The notes: a model not told the origin generated them from the letters alone. Positions 7,438 through 16,411 are shown, counted from the first letter of the stretch. The stretch is 51,615 bases of DNA from Bacteroidota bacterium (GCA_013298545.1 JAAFIA010000024.1:861-52475), one strand, 5' to 3'. Program-made: numbers and translations.

Positions 7438-8623
7438 CGGCTTTTAGTTCTTTGTATATAGCAATGCCCGCATCTACACCACCCGCTTCAATACACACGT
7501 TGAGCGTATCCATCAAATTCCATTTGTAGCGATAAGGCTTAAACGGATACGCCGTGTCGAGGATGTGCAAGCCGATATCCGTAATCGAATTATCGGAATT
7601 CGACAAAATCACAAACGCATACTTATTCTTTTTATCAATACCAATAAACGAACGAAACCCCGGTGTGCCGCCATCTTTCCAAAGCAATTCCTGTCCATCG
7701 TACCGCAGCAAGGTCCAGCCCATCGTGATATCGCCATCGTTGCCATCTTTGGGGCCTTGTGGCAGATGCGTCAACTTCATGGCCTCACTCAGCGGCGATT
7801 CCACCAAGCCCAGTTGCGCGCCCGCAAACGTGAGCAAATCATCCGCACTCGAAAGCAGAAAGCCCGCACCTTCCATAACAGGCACCGAAACCGTTTGCGA
7901 CATGGCATGGCCCGATTCGTTATGCCCTACCGCTTTATTGGTTTTGATGGTATGCGCCAAGTCTAAGGAAGTGCGCGTCATGCCCAACGGCTTGCAGATG
8001 CGTTCTTGCACCAGTGTTTCGTAATTTTTATGCGCGTGGCGCGTCAGCAAATGTCCCAGCAAACCATAACCGATATTGGAATACTCCCATTTTGAATCAA
8101 TCTCGCGGCTGAGTTGAAACGTCTTGAGGTATTCGTACAAAAGCGTTTCGTTGTAATCGGCAAAAGGATGATCCACATGTTTTTGATCCACGTTGTATGC
8201 CATGCGCGGAAAGCCGGCGCGGTGCGTGGACAAATTCAAGAGCGATATTTTTTTACCCTTGTAGGTCGGTGTTTGAACCGTATCGGGAAGAAATTTAGAA
8301 ATCGGATCGGTCAATTGGAGTTCGCGTTTCAAGGCCATATCGGCCAAGACGAGCGAGGTAAACAATTTTCCGATTGAACCAATTTCATAAACCGTATTGG
8401 CATCTGGTTTGAGTTGCTGCACATCGCTATAAGTTCCCGCACTCACAAACCGCCGACCTTGCGCATCGATGATGCCAACAATGATGCTTTTGCTGCGCTT
8501 AGACGCAACTTCTTGTTGAATGATTTTTTCAATTTCGGTGATGTTGGGCTGGTTTGACGTTTCGTCTTTTTTTGCGGATATGAGTAAGATGCAACTTATA
8601 AACGGAAGGATAAATTTGGTCAT
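7172..8623 (-). CDS. Serine hydrolase (class C beta-lactamase / PBP-like) with C-terminal TPR region
   Basis: The protein has about 483 residues with an N-terminal hydrophobic leader (MTKFILPFISCILLISA). Catalytic motifs of the beta-lactamase/transpeptidase-like fold are present: SIGK (about 83-86), YSN (181-183), and a third motif written KDGGTPG (about 314-320) rather than KTG, which is common in the esterase/peptidase branch. Residues ~400-475 form TPR-like helices (DAIRIYEL, ALANFEKLAAMDPQN). It probably acts in the periplasm on a D-amino-acid peptide or ester; the substrate is unknown. The ATG at 8623 is preferred to the one at 8701 because a perfect -7 box lies at 8668-8675 and the leader peptide starts there. 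Its 3' end was duplicated (5600-5994). Confidence 0.85.
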   Translation of the reverse strand: MTKFILPFISCILLISAKKDETSNQPNITEIEKIIQQEVASKRSKSIIVGIIDAQGRRFVSAGTYSDVQQLKPDANTVYEIGSIGKLFTSLVLADMALKRELQLTDPISKFLPDTVQTPTYKGKKISLLNLSTHRAGFPRMAYNVDQKHVDHPFADYNETLLYEYLKTFQLSREIDSKWEYSNIGYGLLGHLLTRHAHKNYETLVQERICKPLGMTRTSLDLAHTIKTNKAVGHNESGHAMSQTVSVPVMEGAGFLLSSADDLLTFAGAQLGLVESPLSEAMKLTHLPQGPKDGNDGDITMGWTLLRYDGQELLWKDGGTPGFRSFIGIDKKNKYAFVILSNSDNSITDIGLHILDTAYPFKPYRYKWNLMDTLNVCIEAGGVDAGIAIYKELKAAAKPNFVFDPTQLLQVGNALQRAGRMADAIRIYELNVSEYPNVPPVLESLAEAQKRAGDGAGALANFEKLAAMDPQNLHWGWMIGRLR

Positions 8624-8667
8624 TGGCTGAAAAATAGAGCTGTGAAGCGAACACGTGTGCGCGTAAT

Positions 8668-8675
8668 CAAAGTTA
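8668..8675 (-). promoter_or_regulatory. -7 box for the serine hydrolase gene
   Basis: Minus-strand TAACTTTG matches TAnnTTTG exactly. The inferred transcript would start near 8661, giving a leader of about 38 bases before the ATG at 8623, and would exclude the alternative start at 8701. Confidence 0.45.
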
Positions 8676-8736
8676 TCTTTTTTCAGGTTTAGAAATGACA
8701 TAGAATTTAGCGAATTGCGACTATATAATCGACAAT

Positions 8737-9618
8737 TTAATCCTGCTGAACCTCTTTTGTCTTTGTTTTAAAAACAGTTCCTGTTGCAACACCTCCAACC
8801 GAGAAAATTGCTCTATCTGTCAATCCGTTAATAGTTCTAGAATTGTATAATGGAGAATATTTTCTAATCTCGAAGAAAAAACAGAAATCGTTAAGGAATA
8901 CATTCACCTTACCTCCTCCGCCAAGAATATTTTTGCTTAAATTCAAACTTGATTTACTCAATTCTTCAAAAGCACGACCATTTGATTCGTTCTCATAAAT
9001 ACCAATAAAATTAGCTTGTGGGCTGAAGGTAATCCCTATCAACCCAAAATCGGTATTCGTAATGTAACCCAATGTATAGCCAACATTGATATTGAAATTT
9101 TTAAAACCCTTATTTAGTGGGTTATAACTAGAAATAAGTTCATAAGGAGCCATTGAGCCGTCAACAAAAAAAGAATTTAAAAACTTTGAGTTATTGTCAA
9201 TTCCCATTGCGCGCAATGAAACTAAACGGAGGCCCAACAAAAACTGAAATTCATTATCCACAAATGCTAGTTTTTTTAACTCTATAGAATCTCCCGACAC
9301 ATAATTTGCTTGTAAAAGTGGATTGTATTTGAAGATTGTTGTAAGCGTCGTAAGTTTTTCTTTATTCCTTACACTCGTATAACCATTACTGAGAGCAATA
9401 TTCCAGTCTATTGCTACCTGACCCGATGTGGAATTTTTATTTGCCGTAAATTCATATACATTGCCGCCACCGACACCTGAAACCGCAAACTTATTTACGC
9501 GTGGGTTAAATAGAATTCCAATTGGTGAGGCTTGTTGAGCAATCACACAAGTTGTTGCTAGTATAAAAGCAAAAAACAATGTTGTTTTTTTTATTCCAAT
9601 TAAGTAGCTTGTGTTCAT
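8737..9618 (-). CDS. Outer-membrane beta-barrel-like protein, unknown function
   Basis: The product is about 293 residues. The ATG at 9618 gives a signal peptide (KKTTLFFAFILATTCVIAQ) ending in a good cleavage site; the open frame extends upstream to 9807, but that part is Cys/Phe-rich and unlike a protein start. The mature part shows alternating strands with Gly/Asn turns (NVGYTLGYITNTDFGLIGITF, and GGGGKVNVFLNDFCFFFEI), typical of small outer-membrane barrels. I do not recognise a named family. On the minus strand, TTTG-N19-TAAACTTA upstream may be its promoter. The stop at 8737 lies 61 bases upstream of the serine hydrolase's -7 box, so the two are probably separate transcripts. Confidence 0.6.
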   Translation of the reverse strand: MNTSYLIGIKKTTLFFAFILATTCVIAQQASPIGILFNPRVNKFAVSGVGGGNVYEFTANKNSTSGQVAIDWNIALSNGYTSVRNKEKLTTLTTIFKYNPLLQANYVSGDSIELKKLAFVDNEFQFLLGLRLVSLRAMGIDNNSKFLNSFFVDGSMAPYELISSYNPLNKGFKNFNINVGYTLGYITNTDFGLIGITFSPQANFIGIYENESNGRAFEELSKSSLNLSKNILGGGGKVNVFLNDFCFFFEIRKYSPLYNSRTINGLTDRAIFSVGGVATGTVFKTKTKEVQQD

Positions 9619-9921
9619 GAGGTCGATGTTTAATCTTGATAGATTAGTTAAGTTTATTTTGCGTCCAATCTTCCTCAAACCTAAAACATCACAATTAAAA
9701 AAACAATTATTTTTACCTAAAAACAAGCAATTGCATATAACTATTTTAAAATAAAACGTGGAGTAATAGCTAGAACCAACGCTAATCCATAAAACAAACG
9801 ACAACAAATAGCTAAATCAAGAATAAACAATAACAAAAGGCATTATATCCATTACAATGCCCGAAAACAAAGAGAAGTAAACAACTTGAAAATTGTAACA
9901 CAAGGAAGCAGAAAACTTCCC
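9619..9921. other. Intergenic region, no gene seen
   Basis: About 300 A/T-rich bases lie between the MBL-fold gene (ends 9922) and the outer-membrane protein gene (starts 9618). A 5-bp hairpin (GGAAG 9904-9908 / CTTCC 9916-9920) lies immediately after the MBL stop codon and may be a weak terminator. No RNA gene or conserved frame was found. Confidence 0.4.
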
Positions 9922-10695
9922 CTAAAACTCCAACCGCACCACCAACCCATCATACGCCGGAGCAATGCCTTTAGGCAATTTGGCCGCAAGCTCCGCATGT
10001 GGTCCAGCCTGATGACTCAAATGCGTAAAATACGTTTGCTTCGCTCCTATTTCTTGCGCCAAGGCAATGGCCTCATCAATCGTAAAATGTGAAATGTGTT
10101 TTTCAAAACGCAAGGCATTCAAGACCAAAATTTCGGTGCCGCGTATTTTTTCTTTTTCAAGTTCCGAGATGTAATTCGCATCGGTGATGTACGTGAAATT
10201 GCCAACGCGAAAACCCAAAACTGGCAATTGGTAATGCATCACTTCAATCGGTATAAATTTTATACCCGCTACGTCAAACGGATTCAAATCAATTTGGTGC
10301 AGATCAATTTTCGGAATGCCTGGATATTCGGGCGTTTCAAAAATATAATGGTATTCGCGCCGAATGGCTTTTTCTACCCGCGCATGCGCATACACGGGAA
10401 CATTTTTTTCCATGAAATAATTGTATGCGCGAACTTCATCTAAACCCGATAAATGATCTTTATGCTCATGTGTAAACACGACTGCATCTAACGTTCGTAT
10501 GCCGCTTCGCAACATCTGCTGCCGAAAATCTGGACCGGTATCAATAACAATATTTTTGCCCGAAATGGTAAACAAAACCGAGCTACGCAAACGCTGATCG
10601 CGCGGGTCAGATGAGGTGCATGCCGCACACGCGCAACCCACCATCGGTATGCCCAAAGATGTACCAGTACCTAAAAACGTTACCTGCATGCTCAT
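9922..10695 (-). CDS. MBL-fold metallo-hydrolase (PhnP/RNase Z-like group)
   Basis: The 257-residue protein has a short cysteine-bearing insert (GCACAACTSSDPRDQRLRSS) after the first strand (VTFLGTGTSLGIP). The metal motif HEHKDH is followed by LSGLDEVRAYN, then ITDANYIS and FTHLSHQAG. This pattern matches the PhnP-like branch of metallo-beta-lactamase-fold hydrolases, found in nearly all Bacteroidota and probably acting on a phosphodiester or cyclic nucleotide/phosphate ester. The cysteines resemble the zinc-binding insert of PhnP. The start is at 10695 (MSMQVTF) or two codons later. It is divergent from the bestrophin gene. The fold is certain; the substrate is not known. Confidence 0.85.
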   Translation of the reverse strand: MSMQVTFLGTGTSLGIPMVGCACAACTSSDPRDQRLRSSVLFTISGKNIVIDTGPDFRQQMLRSGIRTLDAVVFTHEHKDHLSGLDEVRAYNYFMEKNVPVYAHARVEKAIRREYHYIFETPEYPGIPKIDLHQIDLNPFDVAGIKFIPIEVMHYQLPVLGFRVGNFTYITDANYISELEKEKIRGTEILVLNALRFEKHISHFTIDEAIALAQEIGAKQTYFTHLSHQAGPHAELAAKLPKGIAPAYDGLVVRLEF

Positions 10696-10813
10696 GGTGT
10701 GAAATTACATGCTGTTTGCCGATTCTGCAATGTTTTTATTTGTTCCAAAAGTTAAGAGCCTGTTTAAATTTCATCCTTGTTTAATAAAAAACGGCCATAA
10801 CCGCTTCCATTCT

Positions 10814-10821
10814 TATATTTG
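10814..10821 (+). promoter_or_regulatory. -7 box for the bestrophin operon
   Basis: TATATTTG matches TAnnTTTG exactly, and the ATG at 10853 follows with a leader of about 25 bases. This favours the ATG at 10853 over the upstream in-frame ATG at 10709. No TTG at the usual spacing was seen. Confidence 0.4.
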
Positions 10822-10852
10822 CTTCAAATCAATTCCTTTTTGCGGTAAGCGT

Positions 10853-11851
10853 ATGTATATTGGTAAAGTTTTCAAGTTTGGTTTGCTTTGGCATTTTGCT
10901 CGGCGCAATTTATTGCGCACCTTGCTTGTAAGTTTGTTGGTATGTGTGCTTTACGCCATTTTCGATATTCGGGGTGTAGCTATTCCGTTTCTTCCTATCG
11001 GAACAATTGGTACAGCCGTTGCTTTTTATATTGGTTTCAAAAACAACCAAGCATACGATCGGCTCTGGGAAGCGCGACGTTTGTGGGGAAGTATCACCAA
11101 TTCCACGCGCAGTTTTTCGGCCATGATTGTGGCGTTTATTCCAGACAAAACCATTCGCGAAGATTTGCTCAACCGCCACATTGCCTACATCAACATCTTG
11201 CGCTTGCAATTGCGGCGCACCATTCCTTGGGCCACCAACCGCGAAAAATTGCACCAAACCTTTGTGCACGATGCGAAAGAACTTGGCGAATACGAAATTG
11301 CGATCCGCGAACTTTTTCAAGAACGCGATAAAATGGATATTTACGACCAAGTAAAAAATAAATCAAACATTGCAGCATCGGCCCTGGCGCACCAAATGAA
11401 AGTCGTTACCAAATTGCGGCACGATAAAACCATTACCGATTTTGAACACACCGAATTAGTGCGTCAGATCAACGATTTTTACAATTGGCAAGGCGGCTGC
11501 GAACGCATTAAAACAACACCGCTTTTTAGACAATACAGCATTTTTAGTCGCGTCTTTGTCGATTTGTTTATTTGCCTTCTGCCCTTTGGTTTAATTACCG
11601 AAATGATCAAACTCACCGACAATGGTCATGGTTGGCAAATATGGCTCACCATCCCATTTTCGATGCTCATTTCGTGGGTCTTTTTTACCATGGAACAAGT
11701 GGGCGAATTCAGCGAAAATCCGTTTGATAGTGCGGTAAACGACATTCCCATGACCACCATTTGCCGCAATCTCGAAATTGAAATACTGGAACTATTGGGC
11801 AAAACCAATTTGCCACCGAAAATAGAACCGCATGATGATATGATGCTTTAA
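10853..11851 (+). CDS. Bestrophin-family anion channel (UPF0187)
   Basis: The protein has about 332 residues with hydrophobic helices near the N-terminus (LLRTLLVSLLVCVLYAIF, then PIGTIGTAVAFYIGF). These are followed by the family hallmark NNQAYDRLWEARRLWGSITN. A second helix pair lies near residues 225-285 (FVDLFICLLPFGLI, WLTIPFSMLISWVFF), and the conserved end FSENPFDSAVNDIPMTTICR follows. Bacterial bestrophins form pentameric anion or cation channels in the inner membrane. The upstream ATG at 10709 would add a non-conserved 48-residue leader and precede the likely promoter, so 10853 was chosen. It is followed 13 bases later by a carbonic anhydrase. Bestrophins conduct bicarbonate in some organisms, so a shared role in CO2/bicarbonate handling is a fair inference. 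Confidence 0.9.
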   Translation: MYIGKVFKFGLLWHFARRNLLRTLLVSLLVCVLYAIFDIRGVAIPFLPIGTIGTAVAFYIGFKNNQAYDRLWEARRLWGSITNSTRSFSAMIVAFIPDKTIREDLLNRHIAYINILRLQLRRTIPWATNREKLHQTFVHDAKELGEYEIAIRELFQERDKMDIYDQVKNKSNIAASALAHQMKVVTKLRHDKTITDFEHTELVRQINDFYNWQGGCERIKTTPLFRQYSIFSRVFVDLFICLLPFGLITEMIKLTDNGHGWQIWLTIPFSMLISWVFFTMEQVGEFSENPFDSAVNDIPMTTICRNLEIEILELLGKTNLPPKIEPHDDMML

Positions 11852-11864
11852 AAAAAACAAAACG

Positions 11865-12491
11865 ATGAACATCGAAAACGTATTTAAGAATAATCAAGCG
11901 TGGATCAATGAAAAACTGGCAAAAGATCCTGACTATTTTACAAATTTGGCCAAAGGACAATCACCCGAAATACTCTACATCGGTTGCTCCGATAGTCGTG
12001 TAACGGCTGAAGATATTATTGGTGCGCAACCAGGCGAAGTATTTGTGCATCGCAATATTGCCAATTTGGTCAACAATGTCGATCTCAATGTGATGTCTGT
12101 ATTGAATTATGCGGTGCGCCACCTTAAAGTCAATCATGTTGTGGTCTGTGGCCATTATTATTGTGGAGGCGTAAAAGCCGCTATGCAACCTGTTGATTTA
12201 GGCATTTTAAATCCTTGGTTGCGCAATATCCGCGATGTGTTTCGTTTACATCAAGATAGTCTGATGGCCATTGCCGACGAAGATGCGCGCTACAATCGCC
12301 TCATCGAACTCAATGTTATTGAACAATGCACCAACCTCATTAAAACAGCCGCTGTGCAGGAAGCATACAAGCTGCGTGGACTAAAAGTTCACGGCTGGGT
12401 ATTCGATATTCACACCGGAAAACTCGTTGATCTCAATATTGATTTTGAAGGTATTTTGAAAAAAATCATGGAGATTTATGAGTTGAAATAA
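11865..12491 (+). CDS. Beta-class carbonic anhydrase
   Basis: This is a 208-residue cytosolic enzyme that interconverts CO2 and bicarbonate. The zinc ligands and catalytic dyad are in place: CSDSRV with Cys41, Asp43 and Arg45, and VVVCGHYYCGGV with His97 and Cys100. The segment GEVFVHRNIANLV is also typical. The length matches plain bacterial beta enzymes. The gene starts 13 bases after the bestrophin stop codon and ends 14 bases before the tRNA-synthetase-like gene, so the three form an operon. Pairing with a bestrophin channel suggests coupled bicarbonate transport and hydration. Confidence 0.95.
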   Translation: MNIENVFKNNQAWINEKLAKDPDYFTNLAKGQSPEILYIGCSDSRVTAEDIIGAQPGEVFVHRNIANLVNNVDLNVMSVLNYAVRHLKVNHVVVCGHYYCGGVKAAMQPVDLGILNPWLRNIRDVFRLHQDSLMAIADEDARYNRLIELNVIEQCTNLIKTAAVQEAYKLRGLKVHGWVFDIHTGKLVDLNIDFEGILKKIMEIYELK

Positions 12492-12505
12492 ACGCGTTTT
12501 CGTTC

Positions 12506-13324
12506 ATGCTCCACGCTTCCCCGCTTCATACCCGCCTTGCGCCAACGCCAAGCGGATTGTTGCACTTGGGCAATGCCTATTCTTTTCTGCTCACGGCACA
12601 ACTTGCCGCACAAACGCAGGGTTCGTTGTTGCTGCGTATCGACGATCTCGATAACGATCGAAAACGCACAGAATACCTGATCGATATTTTTGAAAGTCTT
12701 GCTTACTTAAACATCACCATTGACCGAGGGCCACAATCGCTTGCTGATTTTGAAAAAAACTGGTCGCAAAAAACACGTTTGCCCTTGTATGAGGCCGCGT
12801 TAGCAAAATTAGTGGCTGGTGGTCATGTATTCGCGTGTGCGTGTTCGCGCAAAGACTTATTGAAAAAGGCTTGCACGTGCTTTGAACGCAAATTGGATTT
12901 AGCAACACCGAATTTCGCTTGGCGTATTTTTGTTCCCGAAAAAACTATTGTGCGGTTTGCCGATGCGCGTCTGGGTGCGGTGGCGTGCGATGTGCATGAG
13001 GCGTTGGGAAATTTTGTGGTGCGGCGGCGCGATGGCATTCCGGCCTATCAACTCGTTTCGTTGGTTGATGATTTACATTTTGGAATCAATGCGCTTGTGC
13101 GTGGCGAAGATTTATTGCCTTCTACGGCTGCGCAAATTTTTCTTGCGCAATTGCTCGACGAAAAATCATTTTCCGAAAATTATTTCCTCCATCACGATTT
13201 AATACGCAGTCCGTCGGGCGAAAAACTATCCAAATCGGTAGGTGCTGAAGCCTTGAAAACATTGCGTCTGCAAGGCAAAAAAATTAGTTTGCGTAATGAT
13301 GAATTACACATCGAAGTAGCGTAA
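12506..13324 (+). CDS. gluQ: Glutamyl-Q tRNA(Asp) synthetase-like protein
   Basis: The 272-residue protein is the catalytic half of a class I glutamyl-tRNA synthetase. It has the HIGH-like motif HLGN (in TPSGLLHLGNAYSF), the segment LLLRIDDLDNDR, and KLSKS as the KMSKS loop near residue 248. It lacks the anticodon-binding C-terminal domain, as in GluQ (YadB), which places glutamate on queuosine in tRNA(Asp). A Cys-rich insert (FACACSRKDLLKKACTC) corresponds to the zinc site of this group. It is the last gene of the bestrophin operon and converges on ruvX. It could simply be annotated as a glutamate-tRNA ligase family protein; the truncated architecture favours GluQ. Confidence 0.8.
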   Translation: MLHASPLHTRLAPTPSGLLHLGNAYSFLLTAQLAAQTQGSLLLRIDDLDNDRKRTEYLIDIFESLAYLNITIDRGPQSLADFEKNWSQKTRLPLYEAALAKLVAGGHVFACACSRKDLLKKACTCFERKLDLATPNFAWRIFVPEKTIVRFADARLGAVACDVHEALGNFVVRRRDGIPAYQLVSLVDDLHFGINALVRGEDLLPSTAAQIFLAQLLDEKSFSENYFLHHDLIRSPSGEKLSKSVGAEALKTLRLQGKKISLRNDELHIEVA

Positions 13325-13360
13325 AAATCGATTCGATAAGATGAGGTGCAAATGCAGTTT

Positions 13361-13783
13361 TCAAATTCTATGCTGCCGCATTTCCATAAAATCTTGCAAC
13401 ATAATCGTTGCGCTTACTTCATCGATCAAGGCTTTATCGCGCCGATCTTTTTTCTTCAAGCCCGAATCGATCAATGTTTGAAAAGCCATTTTGGACGTAA
13501 AGCGTTCGTCAATGACTTCCACACGCATTGCCGGAAACTCGCGCCGCAAAAGGCGTACAAAGGCTTGTGCCATAGCCGTAGCATCGGTTGCTGTATTATC
13601 GAGTCGTTTGGGTAAACCAACAACAACTACTTCTACGGCCTCTTTCAGAAAATAACCACGAAGAAATGGAATGCAATCTTTTGTAGCTACCGTTGTCAAT
13701 CCTTGCGCAATCAACTGCAACGGATCACTAACCGCAATGCCCACACGCTTTGTTCCATAGTCGATGGCAAGCAGACGTGGCAT
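13361..13783 (-). CDS. ruvX: Holliday junction resolvase-like / pre-16S rRNA nuclease RuvX (YqgF)
   Basis: The 140-residue protein starts MPRLLAIDYGTKRVGIAVSD, the RNase H-fold signature of YqgF. It also has VVVVGLPKRLD and VEVIDERFTSKMA, with DEVSATIMLQDFME at the end; the acidic residues of the active site are present. YqgF acts in 16S rRNA 5' processing and was originally predicted as a resolvase. The ATG at 13783 lies six bases after the glyA stop codon; an upstream TTG is less likely. Tight linkage to glyA implies co-transcription and probably translational coupling. Confidence 0.93.
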   Translation of the reverse strand: MPRLLAIDYGTKRVGIAVSDPLQLIAQGLTTVATKDCIPFLRGYFLKEAVEVVVVGLPKRLDNTATDATAMAQAFVRLLRREFPAMRVEVIDERFTSKMAFQTLIDSGLKKKDRRDKALIDEVSATIMLQDFMEMRQHRI

Positions 13784-13789
13784 GTACAA

Positions 13790-15064
13790 TTAATCAGCAA
13801 AAAGTTCAAACTTCGACATCATGGTATTGACGGTCTTTTTCACAGCAGCCAGATTTTTTTCATCTTCTGGTTTCATCAATACTTTATCAATCAACTCCAC
13901 AATTTTCGGCATGTGTTTTTCTTTCAATCCGCGCGACGTAATGGCTGGCGTTCCAATGCGGATGCCGGAAGTAACAAACGGCGATTTATCGTCGAAAGGC
14001 ACCATGTTTTTATTTACCGTAATGTCTGCTTTCACCAAGGCATTTTCAGCCAGTTTGCCTGTCAATCCTTTAGACCGCAAATCAATCAACATGCAGTGGT
14101 TGTCGGTACCGCCAGAAACTACGTTGTAGCCACGTTTCATAAATTCATCGGCCATGACTTTCGCGTTTTTAACCACCTGAATGGTGTACTGCATAAACTC
14201 GTCCGAAAGTGCTTCTTCAAATGCCACGGCTTTAGCTGCAATCACATGCTCCAACGGACCGCCTTGTGTGCCCGGAAATACCGCCGCATCGAGCAACGAC
14301 GACATGCTACGGATTTCGCCTTTCGGTGTTGTAATTCCCCAAGGATTTGGGAAATCTTTACCCATCATGATTAAGCCACCGCGCGGCCCACGCAAGGTTT
14401 TATGTGTTGTAGTGGTTACAATATGGCAATGCGGCAATGGATCGTTGAGCAAACCACGCGCAATCAAACCCGCCGGATGCGAAATATCGGCAAGCAATAA
14501 AGCCCCAACTTTATCAGCAATCGCACGCAGTTTGACATAATCCCAATCGCGCGAATAAGCCGACGCACCACAAATAATCAACTTCGGATTTTCGGCGAGT
14601 GCTATTTTTTCTACGTTTTTATAATTGATTTTTCCAGTCGATTTCTCTATGCCATAAAATGTAGCACGATATAATTTTCCAGAAAAATTGACAGGTGAAC
14701 CGTGCGTTAAATGCCCACCATGCGATAGGTCAAAACCCAAAATCGTATCACCAGGCTTTAAACAGGCGAGCATAACAGCCGCGTTGGCCTGTGCGCCACT
14801 GTGCGGCTGAACATTTGCCCATTCGGCATTAAACAACGTTTTGACGCGGTCAATCGCCAATTGCTCCACCTGATCCACAATTTCACAACCACCATAATAC
14901 CGTTTTCCCGGAAGACCTTCTGCGTATTTATTGGTCAATACAGAACCCATAGCTTTCATCACTTGATCGCTCACGAAATTTTCGGAAGCAATCAATTCGA
15001 TGCCATTGGTCTGACGGTGCAACTCTTCGCGGATGAGTTTAAAAATGACGGTATCTTTTTTCAT
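13790..15064 (-). CDS. glyA: Serine hydroxymethyltransferase
   Basis: The 424-residue PLP enzyme interconverts serine and glycine and supplies one-carbon units on tetrahydrofolate. Recognisable segments are [44 protein letters not shown], the PLP-lysine loop [14 protein letters not shown], and [17 protein letters not shown]. The frame is open upstream to 15130, but the ATG at 15064 matches the family start ([11 protein letters not shown]) and follows a -7 box at 15092-15099. It is followed directly by ruvX. Confidence 0.96.
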   Translation of the reverse strand: MKKDTVIFKLIREELHRQTNGIELIASENFVSDQVMKAMGSVLTNKYAEGLPGKRYYGGCEIVDQVEQLAIDRVKTLFNAEWANVQPHSGAQANAAVMLACLKPGDTILGFDLSHGGHLTHGSPVNFSGKLYRATFYGIEKSTGKINYKNVEKIALAENPKLIICGASAYSRDWDYVKLRAIADKVGALLLADISHPAGLIARGLLNDPLPHCHIVTTTTHKTLRGPRGGLIMMGKDFPNPWGITTPKGEIRSMSSLLDAAVFPGTQGGPLEHVIAAKAVAFEEALSDEFMQYTIQVVKNAKVMADEFMKRGYNVVSGGTDNHCMLIDLRSKGLTGKLAENALVKADITVNKNMVPFDDKSPFVTSGIRIGTPAITSRGLKEKHMPKIVELIDKVLMKPEDEKNLAAVKKTVNTMMSKFELFAD

Positions 15065-15091
15065 AAGGATGGTGTAAAATTCGGATTGATG

Positions 15092-15099
15092 CAAATGTA
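15092..15099 (-). promoter_or_regulatory. -7 box for glyA-ruvX
   Basis: Minus-strand TACATTTG matches TAnnTTTG exactly, leaving a leader of about 21 bases before the ATG at 15064. A TTTG lies about 23 bases further upstream, a little farther than the usual spacing. Confidence 0.45.
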
Positions 15100-15171
15100 C
15101 TAGTCGCAATTGATTTACAGTGCAAAACACAATAAATTTTACACCTGCACATTGTTGAAAAACTCAAGGAA

Positions 15172-15639
15172 CTATTTTCTTGTCGCAATCAAACGGAAAG
15201 CAGCCATCAACACCACCAACAACGCCGGAGATTCTGTCATACCCGCCAAAAAACGTGCAATCGTATAACCAAACTCGCCGTTTCCTGAAAAATACCCCAA
15301 CAGAAAAAACAACCAGCCCAATACAAAAACAAAGGCAAATGAAGCCAGCGTAAACTTCACGAGCCGACGTTCGCTAAACATGAGGTAAATAACCCAGCAC
15401 GATAAGAAACAGAAAATTACCGCGAAAACCAATGTCAACGGAAACTTTGCGTAATACAGATTGCTGTACGAAAAACTTTCCAAAAATTTCATCGATGGCG
15501 CCAATACCGAATCTTGCGCATGGTAATACGTTACGCGCATCTGCTCATTGATGTTCACAAATAAAAATTCGCGGAAAAAGCCAAGAATGCTATATGCCAG
15601 CAGCAGCAATACAATCAAAACACCTTGTATCCGAATCAT
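15172..15639 (-). CDS. Exosortase F system-associated protein
   Basis: The 155-residue protein has four predicted membrane helices (LIVLLLLAYSILGFF; LTLVFAVIFCFLSCWVIYL; FTLASFAFVFVLGWLFFLL; LLVVLMAAF). The N-terminal motif REFLFVNINEQMRVTYY is typical of the small protein encoded next to XrtF in Bacteroidota. Its ATG overlaps the xrtF stop codon by four bases (ATGA), so translation is coupled. The exact role is unknown; it is presumed to assist the exosortase or its substrate in the inner membrane. Confidence 0.85.
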   Translation of the reverse strand: MIRIQGVLIVLLLLAYSILGFFREFLFVNINEQMRVTYYHAQDSVLAPSMKFLESFSYSNLYYAKFPLTLVFAVIFCFLSCWVIYLMFSERRLVKFTLASFAFVFVLGWLFFLLGYFSGNGEFGYTIARFLAGMTESPALLVVLMAAFRLIATRK

Positions 15640-16190
15640 GCCTTCGTCGATTTACGCAGTTGCAAGCCAGAATAGCGTTTGATCCAAAACATCCAGAGCA
15701 AAAAAATAAATCCATACATCACCAACTGAAACAAATAGGTATGATTAAATTCCAGCCATTCCGGTTTGTATTTGACAATCATACACAAACACGTAACGCG
15801 AATAATATTCAAAAGATGAATGAGTAAAATACCTGTTGGGATAAACCAAGCTTTGTGTTTCCACGAACCCGGAAAAGCCACAATAAAACTCAGAAACAAA
15901 GCAAATAAGGTTAAGCCATTGCATGGATCGCCAATCCAAAGACCATGCGTTCCATCAATGCCTACGGTACGAACAGTCTCGTTATTGCTGATAAACACAT
16001 CGTAACCAAAAAGATTCAACATTTGTTGGGTATGTGCAACGGTATCGTTGATCACAAGCGAATCGAGCTTGCCCCAAGGATGAATGAACAACTCATACAC
16101 CAAATACCAGCCCAGATAAATAAGAATAAATGCTAGCAGAAAACGAAGCAATCTTCGTTCAGGCCCTTGTAATTTCAGCCGCAGGTTCAA
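15636..16190 (-). CDS. xrtF: Exosortase family protein XrtF
   Basis: The 184-residue polytopic membrane protein carries the exosortase catalytic triad in the expected order: Cys90 in GDPCNGLTLFALF, Arg131 in NIIRVTC, and His150 in EFNHTYLFQ. Family knowledge: exosortases are membrane transpeptidase-like enzymes that cut and relocate C-terminal sorting signals, usually in species with polysaccharide export loci. There is no ATG before the first membrane helix; the start is a TTG at 16190 that overlaps the preceding TGA (TTGA), so its translation probably depends on reinitiation. The putative substrate gene is immediately upstream. The large EPS locus starting at 19177 on the other strand fits the usual exosortase/EPS association. 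Confidence 0.9.
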   Translation of the reverse strand: MNLRLKLQGPERRLLRFLLAFILIYLGWYLVYELFIHPWGKLDSLVINDTVAHTQQMLNLFGYDVFISNNETVRTVGIDGTHGLWIGDPCNGLTLFALFLSFIVAFPGSWKHKAWFIPTGILLIHLLNIIRVTCLCMIVKYKPEWLEFNHTYLFQLVMYGFIFLLWMFWIKRYSGLQLRKSTKA

Positions 16191-16411
16191 GCCTCTTCGT
16201 TGCTGTTCTTGAAACTATTGTAGATTTTCTTGCCACCGAAAATAGCGGCAGCACCAATGGCAAGCGTTATGCCACCATCAACCGGAACGCATGGCGGTGG
16301 CCAACATGGCGGGCCGCCACCCGGAGGAGGAGGTTGCGAAAGACCTGTCTTTACAAACAGAGGAACTGAAAATAAAACAGTAACGATAATCAAACGGGCT
16401 ATCTTGCTCAT
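16187..16411 (-). CDS. Small PID-CTERM-like exosortase substrate
   Basis: This is a 74-residue precursor. Residues 1-26 are a signal peptide (ending KTGLSQ). Residues 27-42 are Pro/Gly/Cys-rich (PPPPGGGPPCWPPPCV). Residues 43-47 are PVDGG, followed by a hydrophobic helix (ITLAIGAAAIFG) and the basic KK of a sorting tail. This tripartite C-terminus matches the PID-CTERM type of sorting signal known next to XrtF. After processing only about twenty residues would remain, so it may act as a linker, a cross-linkable peptide or a lipid-like anchor, not an enzyme. The gene starts 20 bases after the T9SS-protein stop codon, overlaps xrtF, and probably belongs to the same operon. Confidence 0.8.
   Translation of the reverse strand: MSKIARLIIVTVLFSVPLFVKTGLSQPPPPGGGPPCWPPPCVPVDGGITLAIGAAAIFGGKKIYNSFKNSNEEA

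Noticed and set aside
12506-13324. Full glutamyl-tRNA synthetase (gltX)
   Set aside because: At 272 residues it lacks the anticodon-binding half, so the GluQ-like reading fits better.
13821-14540. Long plus-strand open frames opposite glyA
   Set aside because: They lie entirely inside a clear serine hydroxymethyltransferase gene on the other strand and have no family likeness.
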